Shown here: piece by piece, positions 1 to 12,412 of the stretch
How the letters are laid out: the number at the start of each line of letters is the position of its first letter
How positions within the stretch are numbered: the stretch's first letter is position 1
Source: Dromaius novaehollandiae
Lineage: Eukaryota; Chordata; Aves; Casuariiformes; Dromaiidae
Assembly (NCBI RefSeq): GCF_036370855.1
Contig: NC_088112.1
Coordinates: 16,546,469 to 16,610,468, forward strand
Direction of reading: 5' to 3'
DNA: 64,000 nucleotides
The notes under the pieces: generated by a model
What the model was told of the DNA's origin: nothing
The model's input: the letters and a program-made list of their open reading frames with translations, nothing else
Databases searched by the model: none
Position numbers and translations under genes: made by a program

Positions 1-240
1 CGAACCTGCGGGCCGGGGGCGGGAGAGGGAGCTGGGAGGCGGGTGGGGAAGGGCGGCCGAGGAGCGGCAGGCGGCTCTCGCCCTTGGCGGGTCGCGAGGG
101 GCCGAGGCGGGATGCAGCCCCACGAGCCGCCCCCGGCCCGTGCGGCTCCGGGCAGCGGGGAAAGGACCGCTGCCGTCTCCTGCCTTCGCGGCACTGCTGC
201 TGAGGTCGGGTGTTTCGTTTGCCGAGGCATGTAGCAAAAT
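1..240. other. CpG-rich stretch at the left edge
   Basis: The first 240 bases are very GC- and CpG-rich, unlike the AT-rich DNA that begins near 240. This looks like the edge of a CpG island, possibly a promoter of a transcript whose body lies outside the window. No start codon with a convincing product and no recognisable exon is present. By synteny the upstream neighbour would be AFAP1L1, but nothing here proves that. Confidence 0.45.
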
Positions 241-1417
241 GGAGCAAAGGGATGTTTTAAAAAAGAAAAAAAAAGTGCTTTCAAACTGGAGGACTGAGAA
301 AGGAAATAGTGGAAGGTAATTTAGCACAGGCAGAAGAAGGGATAGGAATAAAAAGGGAAAGCGCAGGCTTTTGTGGGAGCAGGCCCTTGCCCTGTTCATG
401 CCAGCTGCTGCCACAATTAGCCTTTGGTGCTCACTGCTTCGAGGCACATTTTTTCAGTGACCGGGTAAGTGGGTTTTAATAAAAGCGCTGGTACCAGAAA
501 ACCCCTTCCTCTGGCTGTAGCGAGCAAACAGCTTAAGTTACTCCTGGTCCTGAAGCGATAGGGCAGCGCTTGTAGGTGCGAGGGGAGCGGGTATGTGAGT
601 TTTGCATCTTCATCAGCGAAGATGGGTGGTGGCGGATGCCTGGAGGAACCACTCTGCCTTCAGCAGAGATCGTCAGCGACGAAGTTTTGCAGCTTGCTCG
701 GGGTCAGGGGCTGCGGCCCGACCCGGAAGGGCTTCACCTCCTCCCCCTGCTGCATCCCGGCGCCGGCTGCCAACGTGCGGGGCAGCTTGTGCTTTGGGAA
801 TGGGCAAAAGCCTCTTCCCCACGGCATGTCCCCCCCGGGAAAGAAGGGGTGAGGCTGCGCCGCTGAGCAGCGGAGTGGGTTCGCCGGCGCTCCTGGAAGT
901 CCCCTCGCTGCCCGGAGCCACTTCGGAGGCAGTCCTCAGCTAAAGCACGCTCGGCCAGCGGCGCTGGGGGTTTTTCTAACCTCAGAGTGAACAAACACAG
1001 GAAAAAAAAACACTTCCACCTTAGATCAGCCCTCTTTGCTCTTTATTAATCAAGAGATAAAACCGGCTCACTGTCACACCGCTTCTCTTAAAAAACCAAA
1101 CCCCCTCTTCTGTTGCAGCTGAATTTTGTTGCTGTAAATCGGTGTGTGCCAGGCATTGGTGTCGACTGCTTAGAGCAGGGGGCTAGGGCTACTTCTGGTG
1201 TTCACAGAGGAATAAATGATGTGCAGCGAGCTGCCCCAACGCGCTGGGCGCAGGGCTGGTCGTTGCCGCAGCTCTTGGCTGGCGGGAGCAGCGACACGGG
1301 ACCCCGCGGGCCAAGCAGCGGTCACGGCCATGGCTGTGGTGACGGGTGGTCTCTGAGCTGCCCTCTTGGACCGTGGGCGGGTGGATGAAGGCTGCCCCGG
1401 CCACGTGCTGCCCGTGT
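241..1417. other. Intergenic, no gene recognised
   Basis: Mixed-composition DNA with a second CpG-rich patch at about 560-950. There is a good-looking splice acceptor (pyrimidine tract then TTGCAG) ending at 1119, but the sequence after it has no long open frame and resembles no known protein. It could be a noncoding upstream exon or chance. Confidence 0.4.
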
Positions 1418-2030
1418 GCTCACTGTGGAGAGCCGCCTGTGCTGCACGAGGCCTCCTTCCCCTCCATCAAGCTGCAGCGTGCCCCCTGAGCCATGCACTC
1501 CCCAGCACTGGGGCTGTGCAACCCCCCGGGCCGTGCAACATTTCCCCTACCACCACCACGGGCTGTGCATCCCTCCAGGGCTGTGCAGCCCCTGGGCCAC
1601 ACAGTATCCCCCTGGGGCCGTGCACCCTACTCCAGGCCATGCAATCCCCCCTCCCCGGCTCATGTATCCCCCCAGGGCTGCACCCCCTGGGCCATACAGT
1701 TACTCCTGGGCCTGTGCACCCTACTCCAGCCCGTGCAATTCCCTCGAGCCATACAACCCCCCCCCCCGCCCGGGGCTGTGCAAACCCCTTCCCTGGGTCC
1801 TGCATCCCTCCGGAGCTGTGCATCCCCTGGGCCGTGCAATAACTCCTGGACCTGCGCACCCTACTCCAGGCCATGCAATCACCTCGAGCCATACAAACCC
1901 CCCACTCTGGGGCCATGCAACCCCCTTCCCCGGGTCATGCATCCCTCCAGGGCTCTGCAGCCCCTGGGCCATGCAATTCCCCCCGGGGCTATGCACCCCA
2001 CTTCAGCCATGCCAAGCAACCGCCCACCCG
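1418..2030. repeat. Degenerate minisatellite upstream of GRPEL2
   Basis: C-rich tandem array built on a variable unit of roughly 20-25 bases with the core GGGCYRTGCA followed by C-rich spacer. The phrase CACCCTACTCCA recurs near 1622, 1718 and 1857, and CATCCCTCC recurs near 1567, 1802 and 1939, so a higher-order period of about 96-139 bp is visible. The array ends about 30 bp before the first ZNF143-type box. Long open frames cross it on both strands but encode only repeat-derived peptides. Confidence 0.8.
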
Positions 2031-2058
2031 GGCTGTGCAGCCGTCGCCGCCGCGGTGC

Positions 2059-2075
2059 CTGCCGGGACTTGTAGT
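2059..2075 (-). promoter_or_regulatory. ZNF143-type box 1, GRPEL2 promoter
   Basis: The reverse complement reads ACTACAAGTCCCGGCAG, matching the vertebrate promoter element ACTAYRNNNCCCR known to bind ZNF143 and co-factors. It lies 114 bp upstream of the GRPEL2 start codon in CpG-rich DNA with no TATA box. Confidence 0.7.
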
Positions 2076-2110
2076 CGCCGCGGCGCCCGCGGGCCCGCGC
2101 GCCGCGGGGG

Positions 2111-2128
2111 CTGCCGGGAGCTGTAGTT
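2111..2128 (-). promoter_or_regulatory. ZNF143-type box 2, GRPEL2 promoter
   Basis: The reverse complement reads AACTACAGCTCCCGGCAG, a second copy of the ACTAYRNNNCCCR element. It starts 52 bp after the first copy and has the same orientation, about five helical turns apart. Such boxes usually sit within 100 bp of the start site in housekeeping promoters, which fits the start codon at 2189. Confidence 0.7.
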
Positions 2129-2188
2129 CTCGGGCGGCGCCGCGGCGCGCCGCTCCCGCCCGCGAGCAGTCGGCGAGGCGGCGGGAGG

Positions 2189-5100
2189 ATGGCGGGCCGC
2201 TCCCTGCGGGCGGCGCGGCAGCGCTTCGGGCCCGTCCTCTCCCTCGGCGCGCGGCGGCCCGGCAGGTAGGTGAGGCGGCGGCGGTGAGGCGCCTCTCCTC
2301 GCTGTGCGTGTGTGAAAGTGTGTGTGTGTGAGGGGCTTCCCCCCCCCCCGCAACGGCCGCCGCTGACCCCTCCTCCTGGCCGGCTCGGCGCGAGACGTGG
2401 CACCGCGCCGCCGCCCCGCGCCGGACCGGACCGGACCGGACCGGACCGGACCGAACCGAACCGAACCGGCTCGGGCTGGTTCCGTGGCGCGGCGCTGCCT
2501 CCGTGCGAGGCCCCGGCCGAGCTCGCGGCCCGCCGGGCGCAGAGGCCGCGCGGGCGGCGGGAGTTGGCGCTGCGGGCGCAGCCGTGCCCGGCGCTCGCCG
2601 CGGGAAAGGCGGGGGGCGGCTTCTGCCGGGGGCTTGCGGCTCTGGGTCTCCCGGGAGGCGCCTCGGGGGCGCGTCCGAAGGCCTCAAGCGCCTTCTCCTG
2701 CTCCCGGCCACCTGGGAGAAACCTGAGGTGCGGAGCGGGCAATGTCAGTCCTGGAAGCAGATCTTTGCCTGGTGGCAGGAGTCGGAGCTCTGTTAGCGCC
2801 GGGGACTTGCCGGTGCCGCTGGAAGAGGTGTAATCACGTTGTTTCCAAAGGGAGCCAGGGAAGGCCTGCCTGTCCCGGGGCTGGGCCCTCCAGCACATCC
2901 TCCTTCCCTGGATGCGGGGAGCCTGACGCTGCGCAGCCTGTTCAGCTGACCGATAACTTGGTATAGAAGAGGGAAGGGAGCTGTGCTCTCAATCAGCAGG
3001 CTCTTCCCTGGAAGGGTGAAATTTTCTTTTTGGGTGAAAGTGTTCCTGTGGTAAATGCAGCAAGTCACATTCTGCGCTTGTTTCCTGCCATTTCATGTAT
3101 CTACAGATAACTTACCCTTCTCTTTAAGGAGCCCTTAGTTGATCATAAGAACTCCTGGGCCTTTGATGAATAATGATAGAGCTTTGTCCATTTTTCATGT
3201 ACTAATGTACCATACATTAAACATGCTCTTCAGGGTTTATTTTTGGTAATGATACAATGCCTATACCATAGTAGTGGTTTTAATGTGTTTTCGATGGTCA
3301 AGGAAAGAGAGACAACCTAATTTTTCAATATTTAGACAGAAAGAAGAGTCCAGTCATATTATCAGACCATGTGGAATATGGCTTATAAAAGAGCAATGCA
3401 ATCCATGACAGCTGTTTTGGTTATTTGAGTGAAATTCAAGCAGCTGAAAAGACACAAAACGCTTATTAATTTATTCTAGAGTTTTATCTCTGAAAGAAGC
3501 TAAAGAGCATTTAAATACAACAAAATAATCCTGGAGCACATAATAGAAGCAACTGTGTTTAGGACTAGACATAAAGATGTGTATCTGAAATCTTTCCTCT
3601 TTCATACGATCTGTATTTGTGAAAACTGATCTAAACATGTAGACCTTCTCTAAATATGCAGCAAGTCTGAAATAGATTTGACTTTGTCTGACGGAAGCTG
3701 AATAAACATAATTCATGAAGGACAGACAAATCTACCACTGGTGTGAAACGAATCTTTGTATATAAGTACTCTCTGGATGTGCCTGCATTACAATAGGAGC
3801 AGGTCTCTATAGCAGAACAGTCAGTTGTGAGGACCAAACATCCATGCTGCGCATGTTTCAGAGACTTCTTACTTCAGACTAACTTTGATCTGGGTCACTG
3901 CCCATTTACAGCCATCATGCGTTGAGGTGTGCTCCTGAAGCTTGTTCTCCAGTTTGGTTTCATGCGCAGGGAATCCACATAATATTCTCTGACATCCTTC
4001 AGTGATGAAAGTGGAGGTAATTAGGCGATTCCCCTCTAAAGCACACTCCTGATCAGATCTAAAACACCAATGTAGGTGTTTCTGTGTATCTCAGCAGTTG
4101 TATGGTTTGTCATGCTGATTGGGAGGAGAAGCAGGGAGTGGTATAGGAGGAGCTGAGATAAAATCTTGTGTTCGGAGAGTACATGAAAGAGTGAGTTTGG
4201 GGTTTTGGGGCATCATTCCTGTGCTCTAGAAAGAGAGATGATACTCTGGTTCTGACTACAGACCTGTTTTTCTTATCATTCTAATAATATTAAAGGACAG
4301 CTGTTTTAAACCATATGGCTGCAATCAGGTTTTCTCCTACTTCTATTTATTTGCCCTCTTCTGACATTAGTTCATAAATTTCTTTGAATCACCAGCTCAG
4401 TTTATAATCCCTTCACACCCTCTGGGACTTCCCCATGTCTGTCACTTCAGGATGTCTCGACTTCCTCCAGGGGGATTTCTGTCTATTTTTAGGACAGCTG
4501 TTATCAAGACTGTGTTTAGAAGCTACAGCACAGTGCAGTGGACAGACTGTAAATAGTGCTTGCCCTTTTTAGCAGAGTATTTCTTTCATCTTTGAGGAAG
4601 GAGTAAATTGGCATTTTCAATTCTGTCTATTAGTCTTTCTTAAGGATTTCCTTTGGAGTCAGTCTGCAGTTCTCATTTCTTGTCAGCAACATTTAAAGCA
4701 GGCTAGTTTAAACAACACATGATATCCAGGGGGTTTTATTGCATGGAGGAGTGTTTTGTGACTTGGTTTCACTAGCTGGAAAAAGGAGTCCATGCAAGCA
4801 ACTCTTTGCTTCACGTAGGCAGGTCCCTGTAGCTGAAGCACCAGCTTGTCCATGCCCCTCTCCTCCTACACACTAAAACACACCCATTCGTGTAGTGTAA
4901 ATCACTTGCAAAGGGAAATGACTCACTAAGCTCTGCTTCTTGGATGCAGAAGAGTTAACTCATTTGTGTAGTTTTCTAAAACTGCAGATGTCTAACCTGT
5001 GAGGTGCCTAGCAAGGTTGCTTTCTCAGCTGTGTTTCAGCTTGTTGCATCTGTAGCATGACTAATTTCCATTGCTGCAGCTCTTTAAATGAAAAGGGAGA

Positions 5101-8100
5101 TGATTAAGTACAAAGTTTGTGGTTGATTCTTACCATGGACTTTTTTTTACAAAGAAACTTTACAGTTCTTTAAGGCTTCATTGATTGATTTTTTTTGAAG
5201 GCTGGGTGAAGGGAGACTTTCCCTTTCCTCATCTGTGGTTTAATCTCCTTTTATAGCTTTGGAAAAGTACTATGTTAACAAATCAACAAACCAAAATTTA
5301 TTTTTAGAAATTAATCTGTGAATAACAGCTGCCTGTTTGTTGATTTTAATTCCAAAATAATGAGCCACTGCTATTTAGAAGTATTCCCTTTTGCCTCGTA
5401 ACTAATTCATTTTTGTGATGTTGCTGGCAGGATCAGTGGTCATGATCTGCCTTCTTATCTGTCTTTTACTGAGATAGTTTCCAATGCAGCACAAAGTCCT
5501 TGAGTTTCTTTTATCCTAACAGTTCATGTTACTGAAATTGTTACTCAGGATGCTTGCATGAGAAAAATAATATGACACTTCCTTTAGAAGCATATAGTGA
5601 AATTAAAACACTTACCTGGGAGTACAGTAACTTATGACTAATAACTGAAGTTGAATCAGCCAGCTAAACCTAGTCAGTGTATCTAGACAATTACATCATA
5701 CTAGCAGAATGAGAGATTTAGCTGGCATGTGTTTTGTTTTTTTTTTAAAGAATTGTTTAGTTTTAGCATTCTGTAACTTTTAAGAAATACAAAACCCAGC
5801 ATGTTCTCTTTTCTTTAAACCACCATTGATAGTATGTTCAGTAAAGTTTCAGTTCAGTGAAGCAAATGAAACCTCTACAGTGAGCAGTCCTGAACATACT
5901 GTGTAAGTTTTTGATTCCCTATGCAACATTTATTAAAGCTTAAGCTATTGTATGTTGATGATAGTTTCCAGCAAATCTATATTTAGGAAGCACATAAAAT
6001 GCCACAGTGACAGGCATCTTAAAAATCATTCAAGATGGGGTGTTGTGCCCTGAACAAATCTCTGCAGCAGTGGTTAAAATGTAGTATTTTCTTCTGTGTC
6101 GGCATTCCTGGAACTGCAATGGTGGGCCCAGTTTTTTACAACAGCCTAGTTCTTTAAAGATTAGTGTAAGGAACATCCTACTTCAGAGTAAATGGACTTA
6201 GCAAAAGTACCATCTGATTTGTAGTTGGTGTGTTATGTGTTGAAAAGGTGTGGTTTGACAAACAGAATATGTTTTAAGTACCTACTTAATACATAATTGT
6301 ATGCAAATATACCTCAGGTGGGAAAAGGAAGTTTGTCATTAGGGTCATGGGACTTTTAGCAGCCTTGTATTAAAGATAAAATGAGGAAACACCTGGGCTA
6401 CTTAAGCAGGGAGTGGTAAGATATGCTTGGTGGTCTTCGGGCAGATACAAGTCTCTTAGACTGGACTTTGGCCAACCAAATAAAGCAGTCTAAGCCCAGG
6501 TTATGAACCGAAAGAGGTGTCAACACTTCTTGCCTTCTGCTGCTCTCCCTCCTGCATCTCTCCAGGCTTCGCATGCTTGTCTTCTCTTTTGTGCTGGCAT
6601 TTGCACTCATCTCTCAGCAAACCTACTCAGGGATATAGACAGGAAACTGTTTTCTTTGTTTTGTAGGGTTAGTTTTATGCTGGTTTAGCTCCCTGAACCT
6701 TCGTTCTGCAGAAACTGCCCAGTTCCGGTACTGGAATAAAGGGAGCAACCCATCCGTTGGAGCTGTTAGGTCAGCTTAGCTGGATTGTTGAACTGCGCTT
6801 AAGCCTCATGACCGGTTTGATAGATCCAGAAACAAAAGTAGTGCACTTTGCAATGATGTACCCAAGCAATATAGCTTCCCCCAAAAGCAAGAAAGCTTAA
6901 TGGTGCAGGCTCGGTAACATGAACTCAGTTGTACTGATAGAGGCCCAGCTTAGTATCTCCATGCAGTGTTGAATTGTGCTGTATAAACATAAAAGTTTGC
7001 ATCAGTGCCAGTGCAGTAATTTCTGTACCATGTTGCATTGTACTTGGTAGAGGTATGCACTTATATCCAAAACCCTTTTCTTAAAGAGGTTGTTGAAAGC
7101 CCTGCTCTGAGGAAGAGGCCAGGTGTTCCTAAGAAAGGAGACACCCTTCCTTGTTAAGCAGATACTAAAATGTTTCCTAAATGGAGCTGTCTTGGAAGTA
7201 AACTGAACTTTCTTCTGCAAACTCTATGTTTGGTGTAAGGTATGGGAGGGAGGCTGAGGCTTTGGTGTTATTCTGATGTGAATGGGTTTTGTCTAGATCA
7301 GTTCTGTAAAAGCAGGTGGTATCTCTCTGTCTCGGTACCCTGCCTGTAGGAGGGGGAGTAAAAAAATCTTGGTGTGCCTCTTGGAGTGACAGGATTATTG
7401 CTCGTACCCGAGTGCTTTGAGAAAATAAAGTACAGAAAGAAGTGATAAATATTTTCTTTACTTTTCAGAATGTCTAGCCTGCTGGTGTTTCATCATCTTT
7501 TTGACCAAAACTGTTTTCAGCCTGACTTCTATTATCTATTTTGGGGAGAATCTGTGAGATTGTTGCGGTATAGGATAAGAATCTAGGCACCTAGGCAGTG
7601 TTCCTACGCCACAGTCTGATTATCTGACTCCTTGGTTGTTTTGTAATTTCGCCTGCAAGTTCTAGAATCAATCTCCTGGATGACCTGCTTCTGCTCTGCC
7701 AATACGAACCATCGACAAGTATGCTTTTTAGCTGAAAAATATACTTGGGATGAAAATGTCATTGGAAACAAAGCTAGGCTTCAGCACTTGAGGTCTGAGC
7801 TTATTTTGTTTTTTGCCTTTAGGACTGCTTTTCACTGCCAGTAGAGATAAAAATAGTTGAAGTGCTTAAAACTGTTGAGCTATATTAGTGACAATTTTCA
7901 GTTGACACATTCCATCCCTTTTTCAAACTCTAATGGAGTTGTGAGGATTCTGGCAGAAGGCTCCAGAATAAATGCAGCAACATCTAGAATACACAAAACT
8001 TGATCATGTACTGGATAATTCCTTTCTCTCTCTCTTTTTTTTTGCTTTTCTTTTTTTATTAAAACAGTTCTTTGTGCAGTGGACATGGAAGCTGGGTACA

Positions 8101-11100
8101 GTCTAGCAGTTGTTACTTTGTAAAAGAAACTGCTTGGCAAAAGCCTCAAACTGTCCTCCTCTTCACTCAGGGGAAGAGAACTGAATACACCATGTATTAT
8201 GTCTGTGTGTACGCAGGCGAATAAACATAACAGAGCATCCCAGAATTGAATCCTGTTAGTTAGCAGTTTGAGACTCTGGTATGTCCATCCTAGCTTGTTA
8301 AATTGCTTCACTGACTTCCACAGCCACTCTATCAGTGTGTTACCTTTTGCAGTAACCATACCTTCTTAGAAAAGTAGGCTAGGCTCTGCCCATGTATCTT
8401 AGAGAAGTGCTGTGGGTTCGCAGATCTTGCTGAATTTTGCTTGGAATGTTTGTTTTTCAAAAATCATTTTTAAAGCAACTCTATGCTATCTGCCTCCTTT
8501 TCAAGACTACTTTGCAAAAATGTTTCTGGAATTTGCTGTCCTGTATTGACCACCTGTATTGGGATGTTACTTAAAAGGCCACGGATAAGTTATTTTCCTG
8601 TCAAAATCTGACAAGGACAAATCTTTTCAAGGTATGTCAGAGAAGTGACATACAGCTTCTTCAGTGACATGAGAGTGTTAAAAGAATTTTTCAAAACATC
8701 CATCTTCTGCGTTTTTGTGCTAGTTGCCTGTCTTTACTGATAAGAGCTGAAATTTTACTGGCAATCCTACCTACCTATTTAAAGAGATCCTACTATTAGT
8801 GATGACACTAAACTGGAATTCTTTTTGACCCATTGTTACTTTTTTTTCCTTCTTTTTGTCACTAGGTTACCTTTGAGGGGTTCCTCATTTGTCTTCAGCA
8901 CCGCAGCTCAGCAGAGAAGTACAGGAGATGAGTGTGGCCCAGAAGATCCCCACGATGAGCCGAAGCATCCCCTTTCTGAACGTGCCTTAGAGCACAAAGC
9001 CATCAAATTGGAAGAACAAGTCCGTGATTTAACTGTGAGTATGCTATCAGAGTCTGTCTGCTGATGGCATCGTTACGCCTTTCGTTCAGTCCTCTTGATA
9101 TAGGAGACTGTCTTTGATCCCAAGCCTCCTCTGTAAGCATCGTAACATGCACCCAGCACCGCTGCACTGTGGCACCGTAAAAGTGGCTGTGCTCTAACTG
9201 TGAGAGGGTGCACTGTGAGAGAAGTACATCCTGCTTTCCCCAGAAACACCATCTGTCAGTAGGAGCAAGGCCCTGACAGTCTGATCCTGGATGGCAAAAC
9301 TGTATGCTCAAGATGGCCTGGTCAAACCTTTCACATCATTGTACAGGGAGAATGGCAGTAGTTTTGTCTTAACTAGCATCACATACTGTGACATACTGGA
9401 TCCAGATAGCCTGAGAAGGGAAATCATCTTTAGCTACAGTGGTGTGGTGGAAATGGTGGGAATTGTTTTATAGGGACTTTCAAGAATAGGTTTAACTAAG
9501 GAGAGGATTAAATATCGCAGCACTGGACAGTTCTGGAAATAATTGCCCTGAGAGTAATGAGATCTACTGCACTAAGAGATAAATCAGCTGATTGCAGATC
9601 TGTTGCTAAGACTGCCAGCTCTCCTGCTAGAGAAAGGAGCATCTCAATAGCTGCAGAGTGAGTCATGCAAAAAGCAGCAGCCTGACAATGCAGTGTTCAG
9701 CCGAGCTGTGTCCTGAATGCTTCTGGCCTTCACTTGGGCCCTTTGAGGGAGTTGTAGTTGTGCCGATTAATCAGTAAGGAGAGGAGCTTGGGTTTGCATG
9801 TTCTAGTGAGAACTCGTGACCCCTGCACTGTCGTCTTAGTTGAAGCGGATTTTTTTTTAAATAGTTTCTAAGGAATCGCAAACTTGACAGGAAATCAGTT
9901 TTCCTTCCTTGTCTGATACCTCCTCTTACTGTTACGGTTACAGGAGCGATACCGGAAAGCTTTGGCAGATTCTGAGAATGTCCGGAGGAGAACACAGAAA
10001 TTTGTGGAAGATGCCAAACTCTTTGGTAAGCAAAGTGAGGCAGAGCTGTGTTTACTGCAGTGGCCTGCCTGCCTGAGCATAAAATGCTGATCAACAGCTT
10101 TTCTCTCTGCATTCTCCTGGCCTTGTTCATTGTAAAGTCTGGCGTGATGTTTGGCCTGGACTGACGGGTGTCTGGGCTTACTAGCTGTCTTTTTTGTATG
10201 TCCAGCCGTGTCATGTTGGGTTTGTCTCAGTGACTGTTTTGTTACCTTCTTTTACTAAAATAGCTCTGGTACAGTTGAGTGTAGTTCTACTTACTTAACT
10301 GAAATCACAGTTTCTTCTGTATACTAAGAAATGGCACTTGGAGAATATATTCTGTACTCTCAGGTGTGTTAGCGGGTTGTGATCTCCTTTAGTGTGTTAA
10401 GAGCCCCTCCTCTTCTGCTCTGGTTTTTGTAGGCAGGTCCTGCCTGGGACAAAGGTTGTCAGTTCCTGTATCAAATGTTCTTTAAAATTTCCCTAATAAA
10501 TGTTTTGGTATTGATAAAGTGAGACAGATTTGTAGCTTTAGCAACTGATGTACTAAACAGGTGAAGAAGGAAAAAGCTGCTGTTTAATCACTGCACTCTG
10601 CCAGCACCATCTCTGAGAATGAGAAACTTTTATTCTCCATAATGCATTGATCTCAGAGTTTTTATTAGCTAATTCCAGTAGGGTCAGATTAGAACTGCTG
10701 TATTTTTTCTTTCTGTTCCACCCACTGTGCTATAAAATAGCTGTCGAGGTCATCCTAGATGACTTGTCTTGCTGGTTTTGGTTTTTTGAACTGTTTGACT
10801 TTTTTATATGCAATACCCTTTGGATTTGAAGAAAAATGAGGTTCTTTGTTAGAAGTTGCTCATGGGGTGAAGCATGGGGCTCTGTAGAGCATTAAAACAC
10901 TGGTGCTTCTGCTTCTGGCTGCTCCTGTGCAACTTCCTTCTCCTTCATGCTTTTTTCCTTCTATGCATGTTTAAACATGTATATGCAAGCGTAGACAGCA
11001 CCAAGTTATTGTTTCTCTTTCTCTGTTTTCCTTATGTGTTTTTTCCATAAGTTAGCTACGCTGTCTGTGTAATTGAGGGAGGCTGATTTTCTTGTAATTA

Positions 11101-12082
11101 TTGCACTGTGTAACATGCTGCTCCTAGAAATGTGTGCAACCTGAATCCAAAATATTAAAAAACTTTGTTTTCTAATGAAAAAGGCTGCATAACTTGAACA
11201 AACAACACAAGGACCATTTTGTCCAGTCCTTCCACAGTAGTTTTAACTTGTGAATGAATTTGTGGATATACTTTCGAATGGTCATGCATTGTATTTGCTT
11301 CCCCTTATTTGTTTTCTGTGTGCATGGACATTTATGTGAGTTGTTTGGCAAAATATTTTTTTCTTTGGACCTGTGTAAGAGAGTGTTCTGAATCACAAGT
11401 CTTAGTCACAAGAACTTCTTGAAGTGAAATATCAATAATCTTACTCTGCTCTGTCAGGTAGATTATATAATTGTTGTTCTTTATAGATGTGCCTTTCTTG
11501 CATATACTTTGATTTGGGGGGTCTCTAGGATACTATGCATATAATACTAAAGCTTTGGCTACAGGAGAGGCAAGCACCACCTGCTCTCATTGAAGCTGGA
11601 GCTAGGTAACAGCTTTCAAGATGTTTTGAAACTTCTGTGGCTTTGTGCCTGCCATTAGTACTGCAGCTCTGTCTGTTCTGTAGTTAAACTAACTTTCATT
11701 TACTTCTTGCTTCTTTGTGCCTGTAGGGATCCAGAGTTTCTGCAGGGACCTTGTGGAGATAGCAGATATCTTGGAGAAGACTGCTGAGAGTGCTGCGGGA
11801 GAAGCGGAGCCTAGTAATCCAAATCCAACCTTAAAGAAAATCTATGAAGGCCTCTCTCTCATAGAGGCCAAATTGCAAAGTGTATTTGCCAAACATGGCC
11901 TTCAGAAGATGAACCCTGTTGGTGGCAAATATGATCCATATGACCATGAAATAGTCTGCCATGTACCAGCTGAGGGAATGCAGCCAGGCACGATAGCGCT
12001 GGTGACTCAGGATGGCTATAAACTCCATGGGCGCACTATCAGACACGCACTCGTCGGTGTGGCAGTAGAGTCACAGGAATGA
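2189..12082 (+). CDS. GRPEL2: GrpE-like 2, mitochondrial Hsp70 nucleotide exchange factor
   Basis: Coding exons 2189-2265, 8866-9034, 9944-10025 and 11727-12082 join with GT-AG borders into 227 codons (human GRPEL2 has 225). The product releases ADP from mitochondrial Hsp70 (mortalin) in the matrix, supporting protein import and folding. Residues 1-38 are Arg/Ser-rich with no acid, as in a mitochondrial presequence. Residues 62-110 form the long charged helix used for dimerisation. The C-terminal beta domain includes KYDPYDHE (177-184) and GYKLHGRTIR (206-215), the GrpE signature region. GRPEL2 rather than GRPEL1 is shown by FSTA, EDP-DE, LSERAL and AVESQ, which match human GRPEL2. The ATG at 2189 opens exon 1 in frame (MAGRSLRAARQRF) and lies just downstream of the promoter boxes. 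The redox cysteine of human GRPEL2 (Cys87) is Ser92 here. Exon 1 ends inside codon 26, and the borders between exons 2-3 and 3-4 are also phase-consistent. Confidence 0.95.
2421..2470. repeat. Pentanucleotide microsatellite (CCGGA)n/(CCGAA)n
   Basis: Six perfect CCGGA copies (2421-2450) are followed by three CCGAA copies (2451-2465). It sits in the CpG island at the 5' end of GRPEL2 intron 1, about 155 bp after the donor site. Confidence 0.9.
2471..8865 (+). other. Remainder of GRPEL2 intron 1
   Basis: The CpG island fades by about 2750, after which the intron is AT-rich (T-runs, poly-pyrimidine stretches) up to the acceptor at 8861-8865. I see no coding exon, RNA gene or well-preserved repeat inside it. 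A GT-rich tract and a C-run at 2318-2350 lie just before the microsatellite. Confidence 0.6.
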
Positions 12083-12412
12083 CATGGGCTTTTACCCATT
12101 GGCATCTGGGACCTTAATGAGCTGAGGACCCTTTGGCACTCAGTGACAACTGCAGCTGCATGTCTTTATTTATTAACCTAGTTTTGTATTGTATGTTGGC
12201 TTCTTTACGATGTGTGCAGTTATTTTGCCATTAATTCTAAGGTACTTGTATATTTAATGTTCCTTTTTGGAGTATGTGGAGCAGTAGGAGTCGTGCTTTT
12301 TCTGTCATGGATGTGGCACTGTAGTCCCTTTCCCTGTTGCTGATTTCAAGTCTCCATTAAAAGTTTTATGGGGAAGGGGGGATATGAGAGAGAGAGAGAG
12401 AAATTATCAGCG

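Noticed and set aside
3384-3391. TATAAAAG in GRPEL2 intron 1 (and TATAAAAAG at 60712)
   Set aside because: They lie in AT-rich DNA where such strings are expected by chance, with no CCAAT/GC box or exon nearby.
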